Assembly: GCA_018136815.1 (NCBI GenBank)
Contig: CM030940.1
Span: 1,922,601 to 1,986,600 of the forward strand
Source of the DNA: Isochrysis galbana
Taxonomy: Eukaryota; Haptophyta; Isochrysidales; Isochrysidaceae
Length of the DNA: 64,000 nt
Direction: 5' to 3'
The notes under the pieces were generated by a model. It was not told the origin of the DNA. It saw only the letters and a list, made by a program, of their open reading frames with translations, and did not search any database. The number at the start of each line of letters is the position of its first letter. Position 1 is the stretch's first letter. The translations under genes were made by a program, and so were the position numbers. Below, in pieces: positions 41,768 through 53,640 of the stretch.

Positions 41768-44700
41768 TCAATTGTGACTTGTTCCGTAGGCCTTTATCAA
41801 GGAGGCCCTTTTGTTCCGTGGGCCTTTATCAAGGAGGCCCTTGTCTTCGCACTCGCACCGATGTGATCTAGTGCGTGCTACCAGTATTCGCGACGCCATC
41901 GCAGTCCTATACAATCTAGTATGCCTCCTAACCTGGTGTCTCCTGTTTGTCCGATGGTCGCAGCCGCATGCCGAGTTGCCTCGGCAGATCTGAAGCATCT
42001 GCCTCGCCACTCCACACTCCAGTAAGCCTGCGCCCATACTGTGCATCGTGGTCGTATGCAAGCCGTACGCACGGCTTCCACGTACATCGACGGCGCCACC
42101 GCAGGACGAGACTTCCGCGGATGCGCTGGGCGAAGTGTGGGACGGATGTGGCGGAGACGAGGGCACGTATAGGCTGCCCGCTTCGCTACCTATGGACATC
42201 GCTCGCAGCCCTCTCGTGAGGGATGTGCTGGTGCGTTTCAAGCCATCCGTGCTCATCGACCAAGGCCTGAACATCATTGCGGTTCGTGGTTGGAAAGGGA
42301 TCGAAGGCAAGGAGGCGCATTGGGCGGCAGGGGCTCGCGCGGGCGCCGGCTCGCCTGCATCGCCTGGAGGAGCGTGCGCCGCTGCTCGACGATGGCCCAG
42401 CGCGCGTCCGGATACAGCACGACTGTGGCGAGGGGCGGCAACGAGCGCGCAACGAGGGCAAGCCGATCGCCTGCCAGCACGGCGCCGTAAAAGAAGAAGG
42501 GCGAGAAGAAGAAGAAGCTCAGGCACGCCTAAGAGCGCAGCGCTGCGGTGGTCACAAGCAGGAGGCGTGCGGCTGTGGTCAGGCCACCTGCGCTTGCCGC
42601 GACGCTTCGCGGAGCATCGGTCTTGGCCCGTCCGCAAGCGCACGGTCTCAACCCCGGCGGGATCACGGCTCACCTCGTAATCCCAGGGCGGCTGGAGCCC
42701 CCATGCTCCACCAAAAATGCACACCACGGCTGTGTAACCGATCCACATGAGCGGGATTACCACGAGGGCGATGAGCACCTGTGCATCAGACGCGCTGTTT
42801 CTCGGCAACTCAGCGGACGTGCACGGAAGAAGGTGCGCCGACGAGCGGGCAGCATTGTGAGCTCAATGGGCGTTGAGCTGTCCGCTCACCTTCCACGTGG
42901 CGACAACATCCTTGCCCTCGAGCTTGACAGTCGAGCTTGCGGCCGCCAATCGGGCACGGCGCAGGGCGTACCACCGTGGTATCAAGAGCGGGAGTCCTGG
43001 GCGTGCATGTCAGCGTCCAGGGGGGTGGGGGGGGGAGCAGCCTCGCTCGGATGTGTGCGGCGGCGCTCGTGTCCGCGGACTTTGGGCATGGGGAGTGCGG
43101 GCGGGTCGCGCACCGAGCACTGCCATTGGCGCGAGGCAAACGACGAAGATGACGAAGTGAAGCGTACGCAGCGCGAGCAGCGAGGCCGCCTTGCCCCGGC
43201 CCATGTGAGCCATCACGTGGACCACCTGCACGCGAGCCAGGCGGTGCGGTGGGCTGCTCCGGTCTCTCACCCACGCAGCCGCCGCGGCAGGCGAGGCGAG
43301 GCGACGAGGCGAGGCGACGAGGCGAGGCGAGGCGAGGCGAGGCGAGGCGAGGCGAGGCGAGCGGGGCGCACCTGATAGTCTCTCAGCCCAAACGACTTGA
43401 GCGTGGCGTTGTACTCGGCGCTCATCGCCTTGAGCCGTGCCACCTCGGCGGTCTACGGGCGGGGGTGGCGGGCGGGTCGGCGAGCTCGGTGCGGCTGTGG
43501 TCTGCTGACCCATTCCGCTGGGGCTGTCTGGCGCGAGAGCCGCCTGAAGCGTGATGCAGCGGGTGGCGCGCCTGCGAGGACGAGCGCGGCGCCTGCGACT
43601 CGAGCCGCGCGGTCTCCTCGTCGTCGTACACCGCGTGCCGCGCCTCATCGGCGACGAGTTTCTCGTGCGCCGCGGCGAATCGGCGCGCAAACTCGACCTG
43701 CGCGTCGCGCGTGCACGTGGGCGTCGCGGGAGTCGCGCGGGGCGTGCGGGGCGTGCGGGGCTCGGCGGAGCCCGGCGGTTGCGCCACGCCTGCTGCGAGA
43801 TGCTCATCTGGCCCGAGTCGGTCTTGATTAGCCGGCGCATTGTCCAGAAGAACTGGAGCGTGTCGAAGTCGGGCGCCGAGACGGTGACCTGATGTGGCGC
43901 ACGGGTGCCAGGGCGTGGGGGGCGGGTGGAGGGGGGGGGAGGGGGGACGGGCGCCAGGGGGGCCGCAGCACGGGAGCTCACCGCGGCGAGCGCCGACTCG
44001 ATGATCTTCATGAGCGCGTTGGTTGCCTCGCGCTTGCCGGCTGCGTCGCGCTTGTATAGCTCGAGGAGCTTGGGGGGCACATCGAGCGGCTCTCCTGCGG
44101 GCGGCGGCGGGGCGCGGGAGCGGGCTCCGACGTGGAGGGGGCGCGGGTCGGCACAGGTGGTACGGAAGGGAGCCGTGCGCGCGCGGCCGCACCAATGTCG
44201 AGGAAGACGCGCGAGCGGAACTTGTGGCCCGAGAAGTAGTGGAGCCCGACGGGCACGAGCTTGGGCTTGAGCGACGGATGCTTCGCCATCGAGCCAAGAG
44301 CCATGAGTGCAATGCCCGCCTGCGGCGCGACGACGGCGGCATGCGATGAGCCACGAGATGGGGCGGCGCGGGGAGCGCGCGCCAGCGGCGCGCCTTGAGC
44401 GGGAGGAGCGAGGTGCGGTCGTGCGAGCCGCCCTCGGGGAAGATGCCGACCGACTTGCCGGCAACGAGCGCGGCGGTCACCGCCGAGAACATGCCCTCCT
44501 GAGTGCGCAGCGACCGGGGTGTGGGCGGGAAGGGCGAGGCGGGCGTCGAGGCGGAGGGCCACCGCCGGCGGCAAACCGACGCACACCTGGTCGACGTGCG
44601 GCATAATCTTGAACGGCTCGCCCTCGGCCTCGCCCGAGAGTACGTCGGCGGCGGAGCGGCAGTCGGCGGCACCGTTGGCCGCCACGGGCTCGCGCAGCCG

Positions 44701-45613
44701 CACCGCCTCGTCGGAGAGCACCTCGGCGACGACGCCCTTGGCGAGCGCGGCGCCCTTGTCATGCGGCCTACCCCACGAGACAGAGTCGCCAGGCTTGAGC
44801 TCGGAGCGGAAGCGCGTCCCCACACCGAGGAGGAGGCCGCGCTCGTCGGGCGAGGCGACGAGCCGGCCGGTGCCGGCGACCGTCAGGTCCTGCGGCCGCT
44901 CGACGGGGATAACGCCCAGAGTGTTTGCCGCCCACCGCACGTACCTGTGTGCGTGGAGCGCGGCGGAGGTGCGTCGGCCGCGCCGGGGCACGCTCTGTCA
45001 GCCCTTCTCCGCCTCGGCGCGCACACGGCGGCATCGGGCGCCCCCCCCCCGCCCCACCCCCTCGCCCCCCCCCCCCATCCCGCCCCCAGCGCGCCTCTCC
45101 CTCTCCCCAGCACCCGCGCTCTTGCTCGCCGTCGGCGGCTCGTGCCGTCCGCCGCTTGCGTGTGTGTGCTCACCACTTGCGCATCGATGCGGCGGCGGTG
45201 AGGAAGCAGATGTCCGGCCTTGCGCTCCCCATCATCACGAGCAGAGGGTCAAGGAATTGGTTTGCATGCGGAGCACAGACGAAGAGCGCCGGCTCTCCCG
45301 CCCTCGGCAGCTTGAAGGTATTCCTGGCTCCAATCTCTCGAAAGAAGATCTCAAGGACGAGATAGAGCGCCGATGCGAGAAGCGATCGTAAGGCGACATT
45401 GAGAGCGATCCAAGCTAAGAGGAAGAGTCCGGCAGCGGCGACAGTGGCGAGGGGAGGCCATCCAAGGGGGGGGAGCGTGCAGAGGGAAGCTAGGCCGAGC
45501 CAAAGGAGCCATCCGTGGACGTAGCGGCCAGAGGGAGCGTCTGGGGGAGAGGGGGAGGAGGGGGGACGCTCGAGGAGGAGGGAGTAGGCCTCGTGCTCGC
45601 GATGGGGGGACAT
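41768..45613 (-). CDS. Glycerol-3-phosphate/DHAP acyltransferase, SCT1/GAT-like (PlsC/LPLAT)
   Basis: A multi-exon gene starting at 45613 (MSPHREHEAYSLLLE). Predicted to acylate glycerol-3-phosphate or DHAP on ER membranes, the first step of glycerolipid synthesis. Two N-terminal hydrophobic helices precede acyltransferase motif I, here PHANQFLDP (exon 1), which is the form used by fungal SCT1/GPT2 enzymes. Exon 2 has IPVERPQDL and a GTRFRSELKPGDS block typical of the family, ending with FKIMPHVDQV. Then come motif III GIFPEGGSHDRTSLLPLK and motif IV KLVPVGLHYFSGHKFRS. Later exons give helical segments (PDFDTLQFFWTMRRLIKTDS), and C-terminal membrane pairs including VKLEGKDVVATWKV followed across an intron by LIALVVIPLMWIGYTAVV and LAGDRLALVARSLPPLATVV. 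Key residues are intact. The last exon is uncertain: a Ser-rich frame runs to 41768 but overlaps a tandem duplication, so the stop may lie earlier. Confidence 0.75.
41778..41841. repeat. Tandem duplication, 2 x about 32 bp
   Basis: TTGTTCCGTAGGCCTTTATC plus AAGGAGGCCCTT is followed at once by the same unit with one base change. Confidence 0.85.
43280..43362. repeat. (GAGGC)n minisatellite
   Basis: GAGGCGAGGCGACGAGGCGAGGC grades into perfect GAGGC pentamers, inside an intron of the acyltransferase gene. Confidence 0.8.
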
Positions 45614-46010
<397 letters not shown>

Positions 46011-46264
46011 TTCGATCCGCAGGAGTGCTCCCCTTGGAGAGGTGAATATCACCCGTGCGTATCTAATCTTTTGGTGTGTGTGCCGAGCAGCGGAGACTCC
46101 CAATCAGCGCGAAAGACACCGCGAGGGACCTGGCATACAATGGATTCTAACGAGAGAGTATGTGAAAAAGAAGGAGAGAGAGAGAGAGAGAGAGAGGGAC
46201 CCCCGGCCGCGCGCCGCCCTGCCCTCGCGAGAGACGGAGGTTCTCTTCCCCCGTCTCTAAAAAT
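46011..46264. other. Intergenic, GA patch, no gene
   Basis: Contains a second short (GA)n at 46170-46197. No domain-bearing frame is seen. Confidence 0.4.
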
Positions 46265-46536
46265 AGGGCCGGAGGATGGATCCAGGTGGTTTCCGCGAGC
46301 CCAAAGAGGAGCGAATAAGGTTAAATTAAGGTTGAATGGAGCAACCCAAGGAGAAGAGGAGCGAACCAGGTCTGGAGTTTACAACCCTAACCCTATTAAC
46401 CCAGGTCTGGGGTTTAGAACCCTAACCCTAACCCAGGTCTGGGGTTTAGAACCCTAACCCTAACCCAGGTCTGGGGTTAGGGAGAAGAGGAGCGAACCAG
46501 GTTTAGAAGGAGCGAACCAGGTTTCGGGGGGGGGGG
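46265..46536 (+). repeat. Dispersed repeat D, copy 2, with telomere-like 32-bp expansion
   Basis: Starts GGGCCGGAGGATGGATCCAGG and TTTCCGCGAGCCCAAA as at 39312. After AGGAGCGAACCAGGT it contains a tandem array (about 46368-46485) whose unit is AACCCTAACCCTAACCC plus AGGTCTGGGGTTTAG, period 32 bp. AGGTCTGG starts at 46368, 46403, 46435 and 46467. It then resumes the AGGAGCGAACCAGGTTT units. Confidence 0.85.
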
Positions 46537-46655
46537 GGCGAGGAGCGAGGAGCGAGGAGCGAGGAGCGAGGAGCGAGGAGCGAGGAGCGAGGAGCGAGGA
46601 GCGAGGAGCGAGGAGCGAGGAGCGAGGAGCGAGGAGCGAGGAGCGAGGAGCGAGA
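46537..46655. repeat. (CGAGGAG)n heptamer minisatellite
   Basis: About 16 perfect 7-bp units after a G-run; the open frames across it translate the repeat only. Confidence 0.9.
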
Positions 46656-46858
46656 GCGAGCCCATGCTGGTTCTTGCCACTCCGTCGACTCCACAGCAAG
46701 CGGTGCTGCACGCATCCTGTGCACAGATGCAGTGCAGGCAGACCCATTGTTAACACCCCTTCCCTCTCATCGTGAGAAGTCCGATCCCGAGACTCCAATC
46801 GATGACCTCCGTGCGGCGCCTTTTGAGAAGGCTGCGTCTGGCGAAGAAATGGATGCAG

Positions 46859-46976
46859 GGAACTGGGAAAGGGGGAGGGGGTTGTCAGGGGTTAAGGTTG
46901 GGTAGTAGGGAGGTACACTAGCACACTGCCTCACGCCGCACGCGTAGCGGGGAATTTTAAGAAGATTTTTTTTTTT
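46859..46976 (+). repeat. Dispersed SINE-like repeat, copy C
   Basis: Closest to copy A: GGGGGTTGTCAGGGGTTAAG, GTTGGGTAGTAGGGAGG, CACTAGCACACTGCCTCA, then TTTTAAGAAGA and a T-run. Confidence 0.75.
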
Positions 46977-48532
46977 CGGGCAATCAATCCTCGTCCGGAA
47001 AGACGGTATGAAGTCCCTTTTGACACCCCCCCCCCGCCGCCGCACAAGCTCTGGCGGCTCACACGAGCCGAACTGGAGGTGGCTCCCATTGAGAGACTCT
47101 GAGAGATGTGTTTCTTTGATGTAGAAGGTGCGTCTAGCGTCTAGACATCTGCAGATAATTAGGGGTCCGATGCCCCACATCCCATATTCCAGATTGCCTA
47201 TAAATAAAGCAAAGCTTTCAACCACTGGCGCCCTGCTAGCAATGCGTCCGCGCATGAACATGCGCACCACACACAGCTCGCACACGGCGCACGGTCGATT
47301 CGGCCGTCGGGGAGGAGGGGGGGGGGGGGGGATTGGATGGAAACGACGAAGAAGAAAGGGGCAAAAACGACAAACGGGGGACGATCGATGGAACGTGCGA
47401 ACGGAAGGTTCACGTGACCCGGGTTAGGTGCAGCCAAGCGTAAATTATGTGCGGCAGATGCAGATGCTCGTAAATTATGCGGCTGATGCGACAGAGTAAC
47501 TCGTAACTCGCGAACTCTGAGCTCGGCACTTGCTCGCAATCTTTTAGTGTACACCCCGTATTCTGCTTATGCATTTGCAACCAGGCGATGCATGGCTACG
47601 ACCTGCGAACGTACCACACATTAAAATCCTTAGTAAAAGGAGTAGAACACACAGCAGGAAGGAGAAGGAGCCGAGCGAACGCATGCGAAATGGAAAGTCG
47701 TCTACTGCCACAAAGTCAGAGCGATACCATGTCTTCAGAATAGTGTGATGTGCAAACTTCGCTAGTGTCATCCGCGTACGAGTGCGCGGGGTGAGGCACT
47801 TGAGCGAAGCAGTCGCGCCCGGGCGTCGCACCCTGGGGTGAACGAAAACGCGTCCGGGAGCGCAGAGAGGCGGGCTGTCGCGGGCGACACGCCTCCCACA
47901 GAAAAAAAGGGGAACACTGCAAGCGGCACCTGCGCCGCCTTGCCCACGGGCAAGGGAAGTACAACACAAACGCCATGGTACAAGCACGAGGGCCGGCGGG
48001 CCTCGTCCGACGTGCTGCCTGGGTCAGGCGTTTGGGAACGAGAGCACGAGCCAGCTGCCGTGCGTAGCGGCTAGGCAGAGGCAGGTGCAGCTGGATGGAG
48101 ACCAAAAGATCACGAGGCGCGGGCTCCACTGAGCGGCGGACATCGAAAAGCGGAAGACGGAATGGCGCGACGGCGCAAACGGTTGGAACGTGCACATCGA
48201 TGTAAAATAGTGCAAAGAAGAGCGAGATGGATGACTGCGGACGGGGGTTGGACACGGCTTGGAGCGAGCCGATATTACACACGGGGCCAGGAATCGACGA
48301 CCGCACGCGTATTGCACCGTGGGGAGAGAGGTACAGAGCTGGCGGCAGTTGCGAGGGCGCTGGCACAGGCGGAGCCTATTGCACAATCGGCCCACCGTGA
48401 CGACGTGGGCCGGGTGCCGCTGAAAATCCCGCGTTGCCTCGCTAGAGCCGGCGGGGCTCGTAACGGTGTGAGAGATACTTCATGCGGAGACGAAGGGGGC
48501 CATCCTTGTCAAAGTTACAGCGGCCGCCGACC
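46977..48532. other. Intergenic, no supportable gene
   Basis: Contains C/G homopolymer runs (about 47023-47035 and 47316-47330) and mixed DNA with overlapping frames of no domain character. The downstream end should include the 3' UTR of the minus-strand kinase. Confidence 0.4.
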
Positions 48533-49861
48533 TCACACGTGCGTCGACTTGCGCTTCTCGCCACTACGCAGCGGCCAGCTATCCTGCTTGACGAAGAAAG
48601 CCTCGACGGTGCGCGGCGCGCCGGTGCCGGTCGCATAGTCGAAGTCGGCGAATAGTGCATCCTGCTCAGCTGAGAGCGGCATGGTTGTGCGAAGCGCGAG
48701 CGAGTCCTTGAGGTAATCTACCATGTGGCACCACTCGTCGAGGCTCTTTGCGCGCTGCAGCCGTTCGTTGCGAACCGTGCGCACGTCAACCTCGAATGGA
48801 GGCGGTACCTGCCGCTTGAGCATCGCCCCGAAGTCGACGTCGGCAAAGAAAGCGTGTGCCTTGAGCCGGCGGAGAGCGTCGGCCTCACTCTCCCCCTCCG
48901 CCGGCGTGTCAAGGCGGTAGCGCCAGTCTTTGACGAGGAATGCGAGCGACGTCTCCTTCGCGGGCTGAAAGAAGCCGGACGGGAAGCACGGCATTGCGGA
49001 GAGCGCGAGCTGCTCCGAATGTTGCCGGTTCTCTCCGCGCAGCGGATTGTCGCCGGAAAGCATCTCAATGATAAGGATGCCGACGCACCACCAATCGGCA
49101 GGCTTGCCGTAGAGCCTCGCGTACACCTCCGGGCTCCGATAGCCGTGTGTGCCCGTGATGGTCATCCGCCGCGAGTGGCTCTGGCGCGCCGTCTTGAGCG
49201 AGGGGCCGTCGGTGCGGTCGCCTGGGCTACCGATGGAGCCGTCGCAGTGGACACCGCGCGCGGCGCCCATGTCGGCGAGCTGGATGTTGCCGTTTGGTAG
49301 GAGAAGTACGTTGTCGGGCTTCAGGTCGCGGTACAGGATGTCCTGCGAGTGCAGGTGCTCGATGGCGAGCACGATCTGCGAGGCGTAGAACTGCGTGCGG
49401 TGCTCGCAGTAGGCGCCCCGCTTGAGGTCCGCGTACATGTTGCCTCCGTCGGCATAGTCGAGGACGAAGCACAGGTGGTCGGCCGTTTGGAAGGCGTGGC
49501 GCATCGAGACGATGAACGGGTGCTCTTTCGAAGCGAGAACCTGCCGCTCGCGGAAGACCGAGGTGAGCTGGTTCTGCGAGAGCACCAGCCGCTTGTCCAT
49601 CACCTTGATCGCCTTGTACTCGCCGGTCGCCCTGTGCTGGCCGAGGAGGACCATGCCAAATCCGCCAGCGCCAAGGAATTGGATGAGGTCGAAGTCGTCG
49701 ACGCCGACGCCCTGGCCCGCACGCTTGGGTGGCAGCTCAGGGGGCCGGCGGCCGTCGTCGATGTGGAGGTGGAGCCGGCGCATCAGCCGCTCGATGTGCG
49801 AAGGCCCCGCGTGGCGGTGGAGAAGGACGGTGCTGCTCATGCTCGAGGCGGATGTGGTCAC
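48533..49861 (-). CDS. AGC-family serine/threonine protein kinase
   Basis: A 442-residue intronless frame. The N terminus (about 50 residues) has no domain. The catalytic domain follows: Gly loop FLGAGGFGMV, the ATP-binding Lys in AIKVMDK, a Glu helix (FRERQVL), hinge VLDYADGGNMYADL, catalytic loop LYRDLKPDNVLL, metal-binding LADMGAA, activation segment TITGTHGYRSPE, and ADWWCVGILIIEML. Tyr-Arg-Asp-Leu-Lys-Pro-Asp-Asn and the GT-HGYRSPE loop are typical of AGC kinases (PKA/PKG/GRK type). The tail ends with LFADFDYAT, fitting the AGC hydrophobic motif F-x-x-F-x-Y. Catalytic Lys, Asp and metal Asp are present, so activity is expected. DFG is DMG here. There is a Ser/Arg-rich insert in the activation segment. 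The substrate is unknown. Upstream lies a 2.2-kb pyrimidine satellite. Confidence 0.9.
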   Translation of the reverse strand: MTTSASSMSSTVLLHRHAGPSHIERLMRRLHLHIDDGRRPPELPPKRAGQGVGVDDFDLIQFLGAGGFGMVLLGQHRATGEYKAIKVMDKRLVLSQNQLTSVFRERQVLASKEHPFIVSMRHAFQTADHLCFVLDYADGGNMYADLKRGAYCEHRTQFYASQIVLAIEHLHSQDILYRDLKPDNVLLLPNGNIQLADMGAARGVHCDGSIGSPGDRTDGPSLKTARQSHSRRMTITGTHGYRSPEVYARLYGKPADWWCVGILIIEMLSGDNPLRGENRQHSEQLALSAMPCFPSGFFQPAKETSLAFLVKDWRYRLDTPAEGESEADALRRLKAHAFFADVDFGAMLKRQVPPPFEVDVRTVRNERLQRAKSLDEWCHMVDYLKDSLALRTTMPLSAEQDALFADFDYATGTGAPRTVEAFFVKQDSWPLRSGEKRKSTHV

Positions 49862-49956
49862 TCAGGCGGCGGAAGCCAATGAAGAGATCGATGTCTGAGC
49901 TTGGAGAGGAGAGGATGGGGCGGAGAGCGCAAGGGGTGGGCACTCTGCTCTCTCTT

Positions 49957-50235
49957 CGTCTGTCGCGTCGTCTGTCTCGCTGTCTGTCTCGTTGTCCGTC
50001 TCGTTGTCCGTCTCGTTGTCTGTCTCTGTCTGTGGCCCCCCTCCTCCTCTCTCTCTCTCGCTCTCTCCTCTCTCTCTCTCTCCCTCTCTCTCCCCTCCCT
50101 CCCTCCCTCTCTCTCGCCCTTCCCTCTCTCACTCCGTCTCCCTCTCTCTTTCTTCTCTCCCCCCTCCCCCCCTCTCTCTCTCGCCCCCCGTCCCCTCTCT
50201 CTCTCTCTCTCTCTTTCTCTCTCCCGGGGGGGGGG
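49957..50235. repeat. 12-bp minisatellite and (CT)n tract
   Basis: CCGTCTCGTTGT-like 12-mers (49957-50032) are followed by CT/CCT-rich DNA to 50225. This lies upstream of the kinase, where the gene's sense strand is purine-rich, unlike the other large genes. Confidence 0.75.
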
Positions 50236-50814
50236 CCAACGGAGGGCGAGCTGTGGAAGTAAAAGTAGCCGAGCCTCCGGGGATTGGGGGGGGCGCGCGG
50301 GGGGGGAGCGAGGAGCGGCGGAGATCGATTGAGATCACGAATCTCCCCCCGACGGATCGGAGATACGGAGAGGTCATGCGCTTGACGAGCGCGTCTTTAC
50401 GCAGATCGGGGCGAGATGGGGCACAAACGAAGCGGGAGATCTGGAGGTTTACGATGGTGGGCTGCGAGGAGCCCCCGTCCACAATCATGGGATCCTCGAG
50501 TTTCCACTCACTGGGTGCAGGCGGAAGAGCGTATGAGCCAGCAGCTCGAGCGCGAGCTCAGATCTCACATCGCGCTCCTGGCGCTCTCCCCCCGCCGTCG
50601 ACTCGGCCCAGACTCCTCCGCCCCCTCCCCCTTTCCCCCCCCTCCGCGCGGGGGGAGCCGCGCGCAACGAACGCCCCCCCCGCGCGCACAACAAACCGCG
50701 GAGGCCGCCCCCCGACGGAGATCGGCCGAGATTCCGAGAGGATCTCCGAGAACAAACTCTCCATCGATGCCCACCGTCTTCGGACCGCCGCCATCCGCAC
50801 CCCCTCTCTCTCCT
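50236..50814. other. Intergenic, GATC/CCCC-rich, no gene seen
   Basis: G-runs at 50227-50235 and 50287-50306 and frequent GATC words. The long plus-strand frames that begin here continue through the satellite and are repeat translation. Confidence 0.5.
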
Positions 50815-53040
50815 TCTCCCCCCTCTCTCTCCCCTTCTTCTCTCTCTCTCCCCTTCTTCCCTCCTCTTCTTCTCTCTCTCTCCCCTTCTTCCCTCCTCTC
50901 TTCTCTCTCCCCTTTCTTCCCTCCCCTCTTCCCCCTTCTCCCTCTCTCTCTCCCTTCTTCCCTCCTCTCTTCTCTCTCCCCTTTCTTCCCTCCCCTCTTC
51001 CCCCCTTCTCCTCTCTCTCTCCCCTTCTTCCCTCCTCTCTTCTCTCTCCCCTTTCTTCCCTCCCCTCTTCCCCCTTCTCCCTCTCTCTCTCCCCTTCTTC
51101 CCTCCTCTCTTCTCTCTCCCCTTTCTTCCCTCCCCTCTTCCCCCCTTCTCCCTCTCTCTCTCCCCTTCTTCCCTCCTCTCTTCTCTATTCCCTTTCTTCC
51201 CTCCCCTCTTCCCCCTTCTCCCTCTCTCTCTCCCCTTCTTCCCTCCTCTCTTCTCTCTCCCCTTTCTTCCTCCCCTCTTCCCCCCTTCTCCCTCTCTCTC
51301 TCCCCTTCTTCCCTCCTCTCTTCTCTCTCCCCTTTCTTCCCTCCCCTCTTCCCCCCTTCTCCCTCTCTCTCTCCCCTTCTTCCCTCCTCTCTTCTCTCTC
51401 CCCTTTCTTCCCTCCCCTCTTCCCCCCTTCTCCCTCTCTCTCTCCCCTTCTTCCCTCTTCTCTTCTCTCTCCCCTTTCTTCCCTCCCCTCTTCCCCCCTT
51501 CTCCCTCTCTCTCTCCCCTTCTTCCCTCCTCTCTTCTCTATTCCCTTTCTTCCCTCCCCTCTTCCCCCCTTCTCCCTCTCTCTCTCCCCTTCTTCCCTCC
51601 TCTCTTCTCTATTCCCTTTCTTCCCTCCCCTCTTCCCCTTCTCCCTCTCTCTCTCCCCTTCTTCCCTCCTCTCTTCTCTCTCCCCTTTCTTCCCTCCCCT
51701 CTTCCCCCTTCTCCCTCTCTCTCTCCCCTTCTTCCCTCCTCTCTTCTCTCTCCCCTTTCTTCCCTCCCCTCTTCCCCCCTTCTCCCTCTCTCTCTCCCCT
51801 TCTTCCCTCCTCTCTTCTCTATTCCCTTTCTTCCCTCCCCTCTTCCCCCCTTCTCCCTCTCTCTCTCCCCTTCTTCCCTCCTCTCTTCTCTCTCCCCTTT
51901 CTTCCCTCCCCTCTTCCCCCCTTCTCCCTCTCTCTCTCCCCTTCTTCCCTCCTCTCTTCTCTCTCCCCTTTCTTCCCTCCCCTCTTCCCCCCTTCTCCCT
52001 CTCTCTCTCCCCTTCTTCCCTCCTCTCTTCTCTCTCCCCTTTCTTCCCTCCCCTCTTCCCCCCTTCTCCCTCTCTCTCTCCCCTTCTTCCCTCCTCTCTT
52101 CTCTCTCCCCTTTCTTCCCTCCCCTCTTCCCCCCTTCTCCCTCTCTCTCTCCCCTTCTTCCCTCCTCTCTTCTCTCTCCCCTTTCTTCCCTCCCCTCTTC
52201 CCCCTTCTCCCTCTCTCTCTCCCCTTCTTCCCTCCTCTCTTCTCTATTCCCTTTCTTCCCTCCCCTCTTCCCCTTCTCCCTCTCTCTCTCCCCTTCTTCC
52301 CTCCTCTCTTCTCTCTCCCCTTTCTTCCCTCCCCTCTTCCCCCCTTCTCCCTCTCTCTCTCCCCTTCTTCCCTCCTCTCTTCTCTCTCCCCTTTCTTCCC
52401 TCCCCTCTTCCCCCTTCTCCCTCTCTCTCTCCCCTTCTTCCCTCCTCTCTTCTCTATTCCCTTTCTTCCCTCCCCTCTTCCCCTTCTCCCTCTCTCTCTC
52501 CCCTTCTTCCCTCCTCTCTTCTCTCTCCCCTTTCTTCCCTCCCCTCTTCCCCCCTTCTCCCTCTCTCTCTCCCCTTCTTCCCTCCTCTCTTCTCTCTCCC
52601 CTTTCTTCCCTCCCCTCTTCCCCCCTTCTCCCTCTCTCTCTCCCCTTCTTCCCTCCTCTCTTCTCTATTCCCTTTCTTCCCTCCCCTCTTCCCCCCTTCT
52701 CCCTCTCTCTCTCCCCTTCTTCCCTCCTCTCTTCTCTCTCCCCTTTCTTCCCTCCCCTCTTCCCCCTTCTCCCTCTCTCTCTCCCCTTCTTCCCTCCTCT
52801 CTTCTCTATTCCCTTTCTTCCCTCCCCTCTTCCCCCCTTCTCCCTCTCTCTCTCCCCTTCTTCCCTCCTCTCTTCTCTCTCCCCTTTCTTCCCTCCCCTC
52901 TTCCCCCCTTCTCCCTCTCTCTCTCCCCTTCTTCCCTCCTCTCTTCTCTCTCCCCTTTCTTCCCTCCCCTCTTCCCCCCTTCTCCCTCTCTCTCTCCCCT
53001 TCTTCCCTCATACTCCCCTTCTTCCCTCCCCTCTTCCCCT
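50815..53040 (+). repeat. Polypyrimidine satellite, about 31 units of about 70 bp
   Basis: The unit is TTCTCCCTCTCTCTCTCCCC-TTCTTCCCTCCTCTCTTCTC-TCTCCCCTTTCTTCCCTCCC-CTCTTCCCCC (70-71 bp). It is almost purely pyrimidine on the plus strand. Units differ mainly in C-run length (4-6 C) and in a CTATTCC versus CTCTCC variant that recurs in many copies. The frames of 900-1,200 codons across it are artefacts. It ends in CCCCTCCCCC-rich DNA (to about 53270). Confidence 0.95.
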
Positions 53041-53640
53041 CCCCCTCCCCCCTCTCCCTCTCCCCCTTCTTCTCCCGCCCCTCTCTCCCCTCTCTCCCCT
53101 CCCGCCTAGACTCGCCCCCCTCCCTCTTCCCCCCCCCCCCCCCCCCTCCCTCTTGCCCCCCCCCCCGCTCCCCCCTTCTCCCCTCTCCCCCTTTCTCGCC
53201 TCTCTCCCCTTCCCCCTCTCCCCCCTCTTCCCCCTCTCCCCCCTCTTCTCTCTCCCCCACCGCAGAGAGCCCACCCGCACACCCGCACCCCTCGGACTCC
53301 CCTCGGCCAACCCAGATCGCTCCCCTCCCCTTCCCCCCCTCTGCCCAACACAGCCGACGGCGCTCCCCATCTCTCACAGGAACCTCCCTCCCCCCCCCCC
53401 CCAAACCGCACAGACAGAGACGGCAACGAGAAAGAAAGGCAGGGCGATCAAACAGCTGGCCCACTTGCATGACACTCCTCGCGGCTGGCAGCTGGCGGCG
53501 ACCTCTCTCTCTCCTCGCTCGCACTCGCACTCCTCGTGCGTGTGTGACATTAGAGTAGACTCTTGTAAGGGAAAGAGAGGTAATATTACGGAATCCATCC
53601 CTACATTTACGCAAACGAACTTGGCGCTCTTGGGGCATGG
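53041..53640. other. C-rich flank of the satellite, no gene seen
   Basis: C-runs at about 53131-53147 and 53160-53167 and CCCCCTCTCCCC-type DNA grade into mixed sequence from 53270. The overlapping frames have no domain. Confidence 0.5.

Noticed and set aside
46380-46485. A true telomere or chromosome end
   Set aside because: The telomere-type units are interspersed with non-telomeric sequence and flanked by unique genes on both sides.
49992-53558. Open frames of 900-1,190 codons on the plus strand
   Set aside because: They are translations of the 70-bp polypyrimidine satellite in different frames (Ser/Leu/Pro only) with no start context or domain.
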